From positions 310,001 through 374,000 of the forward strand of contig NW_006763308.1 in NCBI RefSeq assembly GCF_000218685.1: 64,000 nt of DNA, written 5' to 3'. Origin of the DNA: Serpula lacrymans var. lacrymans S7.9 (lineage: Eukaryota > Basidiomycota > Agaricomycetes > Boletales > Serpulaceae). Each line of letters starts with the position of its first letter. Positions within the stretch are counted from its first letter, which is position 1. The translations under genes were made by a program, and so were the position numbers. Of the stretch, positions 11,799 to 21,838 are shown piece after piece. The notes under the pieces were generated by a model. The model worked only from the letters and a program-made list of their open reading frames with translations. It did no database searches and was not told the origin of the DNA.

Positions 11799-12302
11799 TT
11801 AGGACTCGCTCTTCTACTCTCTTGCACGATGTGCAAACCCGGACCACAGGGTTAAGGGGATAGTGTTATGGTTTGGGAATATCCTGCATAGCAAATAGGT
11901 GCGCTCCTAGCAACAGCCTTGTAGTGCTTTGGGAGAAGAAACAATATCTTTGATACACGGCCCCCAGCGTTAAGGGGAGTACTTTAGCTCAGCAATAGTG
12001 TGGAACTATTGTTGATTAGAACTTAAATACAAAACTTCTCTTTCTCTTTCCTCTGACCGGGCCAGGCACTTGCCTCCGCCAGTCTGGAGAAGGGCTGACA
12101 GCTTAACAAGCGGGCCACCCCCTCACAACCATTTGGACCAGGGTTTATTACAAATACCTTTTATATACAAATTCAAATACTATAGTGTGGGTAGTCGGAG
12201 ATTGAGATCCGATACTCAGCTGGGAAGAGGTAGATCTGCAGATAGCAAGCGGGGACCCCCAGTTACGTCTTTTTACTACACTTTACAAGAGAACAAGTTG
12301 AC
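11799..12302 (+). other. Putative 5' leader of the Ty3/gypsy copy
   Basis: This non-coding, GC-richer stretch lies between the LTR-A fragment and the Gag start. No TGG-type primer-binding site directly follows the LTR, so the assignment as leader is by position only. Confidence 0.35.
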
Positions 12303-13349
12303 ATGTTGTTGCAACCTCAACAAGATGTCAATGCTCTGTTGCATAACATGCGGCAGCAGATCTTAGCGTTAACCACGCAACTCGCCGAGCTACAGGCAAA
12401 TCCCCCTGCAGCAACCCCCCCGGTGGAGGGGAAATTCAATAAGAAGGTGGAAGTTGTCGCTGACCCCGGCACCTTTAAAGGAGACCAAGCACAATTCGCC
12501 AAATGGTGGATCAAACTCCAAAATTGGGTCAAGGCAAACTGGGATGTGTTTGCCAATGATTTCGAGGTAGCCACTGTGGTACTATCTTGACTAAAAGGAC
12601 CTGTGGTGGGTTGATATGCCCAAGTAAGATTGAAGGAGTGCTACACTGCGGGAGTGTGGCCTGTCTGGGACGATCACCTTGAGATCAAAACATACTTTAA
12701 ACCGCAAGCTGAGCGTGACTGGGCACGTCAGCAAATCCATATCTTCAAACAAGGCAATATGAGGACGGACAATTTTGTAACCCGGTTCCTAGCCCTCTCC
12801 ATCCAAGGAGGGCTTGGTAATGAACACACAGTAGAACTGCTGGAACGCAATGTGAACCCCTACATTGCAGAACAAATCTACTTGCAGAATACAAAAAGCA
12901 ATGACCTGGCCCTGGAAGCTGAGGAAGTACAACGAGTCGGTAGAGCCAAGGAGCTCTACGCTATGCACCAAGGTGGCGGGTCCACCACCAAAAACAACCA
13001 TTCACAAAGGAGCCCTGGGTCATCAAACCAAAATAAAAACCACTCTCACGGGTTCCAACCAGGGCGGGGTGCTCCTATGGATATCAGCGCAGTCCAGGGC
13101 GGACAAAAGCGCAGATTCACCTGCTTCAGCTGTGGGCAGGAGGGGCATATGGCCCAACAGTTTCCAAACAGAGTGCAGGCCGCTCAACAAAAAAATAACC
13201 AAGGACGTCAGGCACGCCAACTAGAAGCAGAAAAACGGGACAATCAACTCAATTCTTTGGCCGGTCGTTCTTATGACAAAATCCAGGCTTTTTTTTACAA
13301 CCAACAGGTTGCTGAGATGAAGGCTCAGGGAAAAGAATTCGGAGTGTAG
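12303..13349 (+). pseudogene. Ty3/gypsy Gag with two in-frame stops
   Basis: This is one continuous frame of 349 codons, interrupted only by TGA at 12588-12590 and 12612-12614. A Gln/Leu-rich N-terminus leads into a retrotransposon Gag core (ADPGTFKGDQAQFAKWW, then RPQAERDWARQQ-type text) and a basic, Asn/Ser-rich linker. The zinc knuckle CFSCGQEGHMAQQF follows. The knuckle should read C-x2-C-x4-H-x4-C, but the last Cys is Phe here. Both TGA codons sit where Arg (CGA) would fit the context, so each could be a single C-to-T change. Gag would coat the element RNA; this copy cannot be translated through. Confidence 0.85.
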
Positions 13350-14061
13350 GTCACTTGGGTGCCTTCGCTCCCCGGAACAATGAAGTAAACCACAACAAGG
13401 TGGCCCCTGCTCCAGGGTGTTGCACGAGTAATAATGGAAAGAAAGGGGTGGCTCCCCAAATTGTAAATAGATTCTAAATTTGTTATCCGAAGTATGTACT
13501 TATATGAGATGCTGTGACTGTGGATTCGCCTTGGACCCTCCGACTAATATAGCTGCTGTGAGCGCTGATGCCGTGGGTCAAGACGATGAAAGAGTTAACA
13601 CTGACAATACTTACACTACCACCGCTGTACCAGCATCTCCCTTGGAGCGCAGCCCAGCAAGACAAACACTAGGGTTCTTGATTCTGGTAAAAATAAAAAT
13701 AAAAATAAAAATATAGGAAGTACTAAAGTAGAAAAACATGTTTCTTTTGATTCCTTTTCCTCTTCTTCAGAGCCACCTTCTACCAAAATCCCAAGGCGTG
13801 TGTTGATGCACACATATTTATTCCAAAAGGAGATCCGTTTAGACGTTGGTGTGGTAAACCTTGCCTGAGGCATAGTATACCCAACCAGCGCACTGCTTGA
13901 TTCAGGTGCTAACGGAATCTTCATAGATCAGGTCTGGGAGGAGCAGATTGGACTCCCCCTTGTAAAATTAAATGTATCTATTCCCGTCTATAACATTGAC
14001 AGTATGCTTAACACAGGTGGCTGTATCACACACAAATGTTCTTTTGTTGTCGAGTACCAAG
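13350..14061 (+). pseudogene. Ty3/gypsy protease, 5' part
   Basis: It continues from Gag and matches 10424-11045. The active-site motif LLDSGAN is present (about 13890), followed by VYNIDSMLNTGGC. A run of 'aaaata' repeats lies near 13690. The domain is split after VEYQ by a solo LTR-A (14062-14449); the rest of the protease resumes at 14455. The frame is also disturbed upstream. Confidence 0.75.
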
Positions 14062-14454
14062 TGTTACGATAACACAATTTCCGGACATCTCCTTTTCCTT
14101 TTATTCTCCGCTTTAACCTTATACCTTAATTGCCACGCGGCATTTTCCTTTCTTGCACCGCGTTGCCTTCCTTTTATTTTTAGACTTAACTCTCTCACGC
14201 AGTGGAGCTGGCCATACGGGCTAGGCCCTATGATATCATCAAGCCACTGCCTTCATCAACTGTATAGTACACATGTACAAACAACCTGTAGTAGTATAAA
14301 TACCCCAATAGATCCAGGAGACTCCTCAGCGAGTCCTCCTGTTGAATACCAACTAACTCACTGCAGCCTAAGGGGTAACCACTCCCCAACTTCATCTTCT
14401 CTATAGTGTGTTCTGAGTGCGCCAGAGTAATTCACTCTTGGTTGTTACACCAAG
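14057..14454 (+). repeat. Solo LTR-A inserted in the protease gene (TSD CCAAG)
   Basis: The LTR runs 14062-14449 (388 bp), TGTTACG...TTGTTACA, flanked on both sides by CCAAG (14057-14061 and 14450-14454). Removing the LTR and one TSD restores the sequence seen uninterrupted at 11040-11046. It contains 'ctctctcacgcagtggagctgg' and a TATA-like 'tataaata'. Confidence 0.95.
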
Positions 14455-16357
14455 GACATAGAGAACGAGTCACCGCTGAACTAGGGAAGATCAATTTAAT
14501 CTTAGGCTGGACCTGGCTATTTAAACACAATCCTGAAATCAACAGGGGTTGTCACATTGTCACGTTGTCCTCAGGAGTGTGTGAACTTGGGTAAACCAAG
14601 TCACATCCGTCAGAATGAGCGTCTTGAAAAAATAAACGCTGGTCACGTTTATGAGCTCAGACCTTTAGAAAAGATTGACAATGACAATGACAAGGTAAAA
14701 CCCGAGGAAGAGATTAAGTGGCTGGTACCTCCCGGGTACCATGACTTCTGGAAAGTTTTTTCTAAACATAAGTCAGAACGCTTCCCAGAGGCTGAGCCTT
14801 GGGACCATGTAATAGATCTGAAGGACACTTTTAAACCGAAAAAAGGACACATGATTCCCCTCTCTGCTCCAGAAAGAGATGAGGTTTCTAGTTTCATAGA
14901 TGAGCAGCTTAGGAAGAGTTACATCAGACCTTCCAAAAGCCCTATGACGTCCCCGGTGTTCTTCATCCCTAAAAAGGATGGTAAGAAGCGCATGATTATG
15001 GACTATTGTTACGTGAATGAGCACACGGTTAATAATGCATATCCGCTGCCTTTGATCAGTCAGCCTGTAGATAAGTTGGCTGGTGCCAAAATCTTGACAA
15101 AAATGTATCTCAGATGGGAGTACAATAACATACAAATCAAAGAAGAAGATGCTTGGAAGGCCGCGTTTATGTGCCACCAAGGATCCTTTGAGCCCCTTGT
15201 TATGTTCTTTGGGTTGACCAATTCACCAGCAACTTTTCAGAGCATGATGAACAAGATCTTTGCGGATATGGAAAACTGTGTTGTCATTTACATTGACAAT
15301 TTGTTAGTATTTACAAAGTCGGACAATGAGACTGAGCATGACAGGATCGTGCAAGAAGTCCTTCAACACTTACAAGAACAGGACCTATTCATCAAACCCA
15401 AAAAATGTAATTTTAAAGTGAAGGAAGTAGACTACCTTGGTATGATAATTGGCCAGAACAGGATGGATCCTGAGAAAGCTCTAGCTATTTTGGATTGTCC
15501 TGAACCTACTTGCATTAAAGGAGTTAGGGCCTTCCTTGGCTTAGGAAATTTCTACCAAAGGTTTATCAAAAACTTTGCAAAAATCACGAGACCGTTGAAC
15601 AATCTCATTAAAAAGGATATTGTTTGGCACTAGGGCACCAAGGAGCAAGAAGCTTTTGATAAGCTTAAGCAGGCATTTACAATAGCACCCATATTAGCAT
15701 TTCCAGAATTAGACAAAGAGTTCCGGCTAGAAACTGACTCTTCTGATTTTGCTACTGGGGCTGTTTTGTCAAGTAAATGCCCTGACAATCTTTGGAGGCC
15801 TTGTGCCTATTTATCACATAGTTTGTCGCCTACAGAGTGCAACTATCAAATTTACAACAAAGAGATGCTAGCCATCATTAGAGCCTTAGAGCACTGGCGG
15901 CACTACTTAGAAGGTGCTAGACACCAATTTGAAATTTGTACTGATCATAAAAATCTGGAGTATTTTATGACGGCCTGAGACTTGAACCAAAGACAGGCCC
16001 GCTACGCGGTATACTTGTCAAGGTTTAATTATAAATTAATTCATAAGCCTGGAAGTTCTATGGGGAAAGCAGACACTTTGTCCAGAAGAGAGGATCATGC
16101 CAACGGCATCGAGGATGACAACAAAGGTGTTACCCTGATAGACCAATCAAGGATTGCCAATGTTAGAATTGGGCAGGATTCTGATCTTCTGGAAGTCTTC
16201 AAGAAAGACATCTCCTCAGAAGAGAAGGCGCGCCTTGACGGCAATGAAAACTATTTATGGGAAGACGGGCTCTTCTATTTTAAAAGCAAAATCTATGTGC
16301 CTGAATCCGCAAGGATCAAGGCAATATACAGACATCACAACACTCCAGTGGCTGGGC
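14455..16357 (+). pseudogene. Ty3/gypsy Pol: protease end, RT, RNase H, integrase start
   Basis: The protease end (ILGWTWLFKHNPEI) is followed by a frame change near 14570. From 14557 one frame runs to 16357 with only two stops, TAG at 15631-15633 and TGA at 15976-15978. RT motifs in order are VFFIPKKDGKKR, AAFMCHQG...FGLTNSPATFQ, and the catalytic box VVIYIDNLLVF, which reads YIDN rather than YVDD. RNase H shows ETDSSDFA, YNKEMLAI and TDHKNLEYF. The His-His zinc finger of integrase begins (YRHHNTPVAGH) and is cut at 16357 by LTR-A sequence, so the DDE core is lost. The element is dead. The TGA fits a CGA-to-TGA change. Confidence 0.85.
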
Positions 16358-16664
16358 ACAACAGGAGGACTCGCTGAGGAGTCTCCTTGATCTATTGGGG
16401 TATATATACTACTACAGGTTTGTTTGTACATGTGTACTGTACAGTTGATAGAGGCATTGGCTGATGATGTCATGGGGCCTAGCCCGTATGACCATCTCCA
16501 CTGCGTGAGAGAGTTGTATCTAAAATAGAAGATAGGCAGTGCAGCACGAGAAAGTAGAGTTTGAACAAAAGAGAAAATGCCGCATAGCACGGAGTGTGAA
16601 AACTACAGTAGAAAGTTGAAGAGGAGAATGAAATTTAAAGGTCCAATAATGTGTTATCTTAACA
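16358..16664 (-). repeat. LTR-A, minus strand, truncated at its 3' side
   Basis: It starts inside the LTR at 'acaacaggaggactcgc' and runs to the TGTTAAGATAAC end at 16664 (reverse-complement reading). It truncates integrase at 16357. There is no matching target duplication. Confidence 0.75.
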
Positions 16665-17038
16665 ACCAATAGTGCAAAAAGTAATTTCATTTAGTCTTCT
16701 GGACAATATATGGATATACTATAGGAACATTTTGGATAACCATTGAGGAACCGACAGTACTTATATTAGTTTCCTTGGATATTCTTAAATATATATTGGA
16801 ATATAAGTAGTTATATATGTATATGTCTATAAATGATATACATTCTTGTCACTCATCAGTCATCTCAATGTGTAACTGAACTGTTATTATGCAATTATAT
16901 CATTGATTTATGACAAAGAATGGAAGTAGAGATCATAATATATGTCAGACCCGTTCCTGTGAATCATATCCACTCGTAAGTGTTAAAGCTAACAATGATT
17001 GAGCAGAAGCTCATTACAAGTATAACTTTCACACTTTC
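16665..17038. other. AT-rich spacer
   Basis: I see no open frame or repeat match in this stretch. Confidence 0.4.
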
Positions 17039-17422
17039 TGTGACAATACCCCAAAGTTGATAGACTCTGGTGCACACAGCTAGATACTCAAGAATATGTA
17101 AGGAACAGGTAGTGAGTAGATAAACCCAAGGTTAGGAGAGAGTTGGTTGATGGTACTCAATGGGAGAACTCACTGAGGAACCTCCATCTATAGCAAGCAT
17201 ATATATACTAAAATATATGTGGTACTGTATAGTTAATATGAATGAAGGTAAATATTGCACAGTGTTCTATTGTATTCTATATGATATCACTGCAGAGTAA
17301 GTAAAGGTACAATATTATATCATATAACCAGTCACGTGACTTTCAAACATAAAAGTCCAAAATAAAAGGAAAGGAAAAGGAGAATAAAAGTGAAAATGAA
17401 TGCCAAAATTACTGTTATAACA
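17039..17422 (-). repeat. Diverged LTR-A relative
   Basis: The ends TGTGACAATACC and TGTTATAACA, together with the inner blocks 'actctggtgcacac', 'gagagttggttg..actcactgagga' and 'tatatatacta', follow the LTR-A/LTR-B layout at low identity. The flanks CTTTC and CTTTT could be a decayed target duplication. Confidence 0.4.
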
Positions 17423-17579
17423 CTTTTACCATGTTTTATACAGTAAATATTCTGAGTAGATAAAAATCAAGTAATAACCGTGAATAATCTAACTCACTGG
17501 GACATTATTGCATTCACTTCAGCCATCCACTATGTGGTAGCTCTTAGTTTGATCATAATCACCAAACCATCAGGGCTAA

Positions 17580-18650
17580 AAGCCCTTCAGATATGGTCTC
17601 AGAGGTCCTATGGGACTGTCCCCCTGATTATTTAGGGAATAGCCCTTTAGGGTTAGTGGAGCTGCCTCATTGTTACATATCACATAGTGGTGTTAGGGGT
17701 CCTACATCACTAGGTCTTGTCCCAGTTTATGTAACAACCAAGAGTGAATTACTCTGGCGCACTCAGAACACACTATAGAGAAGATGAAGTTGGGGAGTGG
17801 TTACCCCTTAGGCTGCAGTGAGTTAGTTGGTATTCAACAGGAGGACTCGCTGAGGAGTCTCCTGGATCTATTGGGGTATTTATACTACTACAGGTTGTTT
17901 GTACATGTGTACTATACAGTTGATGAAGGCAGTGGCTTGATGATATCATAGGGCCTAGCCCGTATGGCCAGCTCCACTGCGTGAGAGAGTTAAGTCTAAA
18001 AATAAAAGGAAGGCAACGCGGTGCAAGAAAGGGAAATGCCGCGTGGCAATTAAGGTATAAGGTTAAAGCGGAGAATAAAAGGAAAAGGAGATGTCCGGAA
18101 ATTGTGTTATCGTAACAGTTTACTCTAAGGGTCCTATCCCATCTAATAGGTCCAGGTCCATCCCAGAGTGTCCATCAGATATATGGCTGGCATGTATAAC
18201 TGCTTTGTTGTTGTTGAAGATGGAGATAGGGAAGACTGGACTTTGAAGACACATTCTGAGTTTAGCTGCTAGTACCAGACTAACGGCTTCTGCATTGAAT
18301 GCACTCTGATAGGTCTAATCCCACACATTCTTATAATCTTGTCCCATGTACACTGATAGGTTTGATCTCACAAGTCCTTGTGGTCTTGTCCCTTATTTTT
18401 CAATAGATTTTGTCCCATGGACACCATTAGGTATGATCCCACAAATGCCCTGATGGTCTTCTCCCATGCACTCTGCCAGGTCTGATCCCACAAGTTCTCA
18501 TGTTCTTATCCCATACACTTTGATAGGTCTCATCCCATGGACATTTAAAGGTCTTATCCAAAGAGTTGTTATGCTCTTATCCCATACAGTCTGTTGGATC
18601 TTGTCCCAAGGACACTGATAGGTTTGATCCCACAAATTGTACTGCTGGTG
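17580..18650. repeat. Degenerate tandem repeat around '(a)taggt(c/t)tgatcccac'
   Basis: Many imperfect copies of a 30-60 bp unit recur, with 'taggtctgatcccacaa' and 'cttgtcccatggacac' as the clearest words. The array is split by the solo LTR-A at 17730-18117. No sensible coding frame follows the repeat. Confidence 0.55.
17725..18122 (-). repeat. Solo LTR-A (TSD GTTTA)
   Basis: The LTR runs 17730-18117 (388 bp) on the minus strand, flanked by GTTTA at 17725-17729 and 18118-18122. It is the same length as, and nearly identical to, the copy at 14062-14449, so both look like recent arrivals. Confidence 0.95.
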
Positions 18651-19735
18651 TGAGTATCCTTTCAAAACACCAGGGAGCTCCAGCAGGTATTGTAATATTT
18701 TTCTTATATCAACACCCACATCTTAATATACTCACTAACACAGCAATTATATATCAACTAACAATAATCACTGATTACCATAACCTCTGGTTTCATCTAG
18801 ACTAGATGTTATGTGATTGCCGCTGACATCTTCGACAATGCCAGACATAATCAATTTGGTAGTATTAAAGTCACTCACACCTGTTTTTTATGTCATATGC
18901 ATTTGTCACCCCCACTGATTATGTCAGGAAATGGAAGAAGGATTATAATATATAATTTAAAAATAGACTGGTACATATAAGTAGTATATATGTTGGTGTA
19001 GTTTATTTCTTCTCTCTCTTTCCAAGGTACATGTGCTCTATGTATATTGCAAGTTTTTTAATTTACATTATTCTTGATTCACAGTAATTTTGGGCTTTGA
19101 TGTTATTGTCAAGCATCATATCTCTCATGTTGCTCTTCCAGGGCAAATACAGTCTTGGAGGCTTCTATCACTCCAATCAATCCAACAGTTATAAAGCTAT
19201 ATATATACAGTATATGATAAAACTTAAATTTTTGATATAATGTAGAGTATATAAGGTCGTGAAGAAAATGTTATAACATTGTGTATAAAATTTGCATGTG
19301 GTTGATTGAGACAAGATATTATAATATTTTTCAGACAATCATATATACTCTATAACATCAATTTTTCTGATTTTTGTTAAAATTTTTGTTAAAATTTTTT
19401 GTAGGAAAACCATTTAGTATAATACTCATGCATGATAGCTTAGAAATCCCTATAAAAACCTTGTGAAAAGTGTGATAACAATTTGTAGACAACATTTTTC
19501 TGTATCCAATTTTTGAATTTATCAGAATTTTCATATTCAAACATTATATGCAACATATTCCATACAAAATATTGGGAGATCCTAGGCTATTTAGCACATC
19601 ATTAAAACAGGACCTATACCCTACATCTGGGAACTTGCTGGATCAAAAATTATATGTTCACCATGGGTTTTAGTCAAATGATTTAACCTCTTTCCCCAGT
19701 CTAACATAAAGTCTAATAAGAATGCTTTATGATAT
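18651..19735. other. AT-rich, no gene seen
   Basis: There is a low-complexity stretch near 19370-19400 ('tttttgttaaaa' repeated). I see no supportable feature beyond this. The 3' part of the Tnp2 gene that follows would be expected here but is missing. Confidence 0.4.
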
Positions 19736-21139
19736 TATAGCATTCTGCCCAATTTACACAGCTAGGTAGAACATGTTGTTTCTTGTATCTTTGATCTGAA
19801 GATAGATCAAAGATAACCCATATATATATCCAACAGTCTGACATCTTCTTTTCATAGAGTTGGGTGCCGTCCATTGAAAACATGGGCACAGTGTCACCTT
19901 CTTTAACTTTACCTTCCTTAACAGTGTGTATGTATTCTTTGCCTGCAAAGAAATCCTCATATTTATTTAGTTTGTCTTCTATATTGAGTTCATTGAGTAG
20001 TTTTTGAGTTTTTGTGTGACAATGTTGCATATTCAATGCGCTAGCAGAGTCTCTCCAGAAAGCTTGAATCTGGGGTCCGATGGGTATGGTATGGAATTGT
20101 TGTTTTGGTTTCTTTGTTTTCTCTTGAGTAGCCTCCAAGATACGCTTGTCATACCAAGAGGTGTTGCAATGAGGACATACTTCTAAGTGAGCAAAGGGTC
20201 CTGTATATGCTATGCACAAATTGGTGCACATGTTGTGGATTAATGAGTTGACACCTCTGAGTTCAACCATTTGACACTTCATGCAATAATGGGATAAGAT
20301 TCTGTCAGCATATTCTGGATGCAATTGTGCATAGGCCTTGCAAACATCATTATATACTTGCTCTGAAGTGTTTGTTGCTGCCAGGAAGAGATCAAGAGAG
20401 AAACATTTGTGAGAGTCTTTGAGGGTGCAAGGATGTTGGGGAGGATTTTGAAGCCGCTCAAGCGTTTCTGGGTGGATTGGGACACTGGGGGCATCCAAAT
20501 TTGCATTTTTTCTGGCTCTGACAAATTTGATAGCAGTTTGAAGATCTTCAAGCTGCGTGAGATCAGATATTTCTTGTAACTCAGCCTCATCGAGTTCTTG
20601 ACTATTGTCCACCGCAGGATCATCAGAAAAATCCTCTTCAGGTGATACTCAATTATCTTTGTCATCTGGAGGCTTAGAAGAATCAGGAGTTTGCAAGCGA
20701 GGGGATTGGGGATCTATGTATGTATGCTAATATAGATTAGATATATGGAATATGTACAAGATATGGAAAGACACACAGATGCTTCCTCGACTATATTTTG
20801 CTGTGTCTCCACCGTATTGTGGGCTCCTTTTTGTTTCTTGAGTAGCCTTGTAGGTATTGACAAAGATGTCAAAGAGGATGGGATAGATGCTTCTGCTCAA
20901 AAGCCAAGTTCTACAGCCTTCTATGCTATAAATTGTTTGGTTGCGTCAGACATATGTCCTTTGCGAAATCCTTTGTGCCTGTAGTAGGTTTTTTTGGATA
21001 TTTTCTTGAGGACACCCCTGCAATACTTGATGCAATCACAGTGAAATTCTTTCAGTTGGGGAGAAATGGGGTCCATGGAGATGTGGTGGAAGAATGAAGG
21101 CAAAACGAGACTGAGTAGTGCACTCATGTATTTACCCAA
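19736..21139 (-). pseudogene. Tnp2-type (CACTA/EnSpm) transposase, N-terminal part
   Basis: On the minus strand the N-terminal cysteine cluster CDCIKYC...H (21139-20921) is followed, after a non-coding stretch, by a 299-codon frame (20612-19713). That frame contains DLTQLEDLQTAIKFVR, SLDLFLAAT, MCTNLCIAYTGPF, CPHCNTSWYDKR, QFHTIPIGPQIQAFWR and the metal-site region MFSMDGTQLYEKKMSDCWIYIWVIF. These blocks come in the order typical of fungal Tnp2 proteins. The frame ends just after DQRYKKQHVLP, so the C-terminal half of the catalytic domain is lost. Upstream, the join between 20612 and 20921 is out of frame or intronic. I could not find CACTA terminal repeats. Confidence 0.8.
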
Positions 21140-21838
21140 CTATGCTACACAGTCTTGTGCTGTCCTCAATATGTCGAGTTGTGAATGTTCGAGTGGCGAT
21201 CGGATCAGATCAAGTTGAAGTTGAGTTGAAGTCCATAATCTCAATCGTTTTGAATCATGAAAATTTTACGCTAAATTGGTCTAATTGTTTGGCAATCAGA
21301 CATTGCCTGACAATCTATCTAATTCTGGTTCTATTTTGTCATTTCTGGCTGGGGATGAAATTTTATATTGGAAATATACTTTTTTATTATATATAGCAGG
21401 CTAGTAGGGACAAGACACCTCAGATATTCCAGTGAACTCTGCGCCAACTTCACTGGAATATCCAAGTTGTGACTAGTCAAAGAGATTACTGATCTAAATA
21501 AACACGAAGACTCAGTGTTCTGGGGAACAACTCTTTGTATTGAATTAAGTACCTAAATAAACACTAAGACTACCATGTCGGAGATTTCCTATACTGGTTG
21601 CAAGAGCACGTGATTGGGTTGGTGTGATAAGCAGCGTGCAAGCAGTGTAGCTTACTAACAGTCGGCCGGTTCGGTTGCAACCAGATGGCAACCGTATTGC
21701 GTCCGCATCGATTCGCTCTCACCAACGACGACGTCCTTCAATCTGTCTGTACATAGTCAGTTTTGCCCATAACTGTATATCTGTACTGGCTTCAAGCTCT
21801 ATCCTCAAGAACTGTGTATCAACAACTCCTTGATAAAC
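21140..21838. other. Intergenic region upstream of the Plavaka gene, with a hairpin
   Basis: A perfect 14-bp inverted repeat with a 12-nt loop lies at 21423-21462 ('gatattccagtgaa' and its complement). Two copies of 'ctaaataaacac..aagact' (about 21496 and 21553) flank 'gaacaactctttgtattgaatt'. The region presumably holds the promoter of the following gene and may hold the transposon end, but no matching end was found on the far side. Confidence 0.45.

Noticed and set aside
11467..16664. A complete LTR-A element with Gag-Pol between two LTRs
   Set aside because: The two flanking LTR-A pieces are truncated and in opposite orientation, so they are not the element's own LTR pair.
18566..18805. 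Open frames in the degenerate tandem array
   Set aside because: They are chance frames in repeated 'gatcccac' words.
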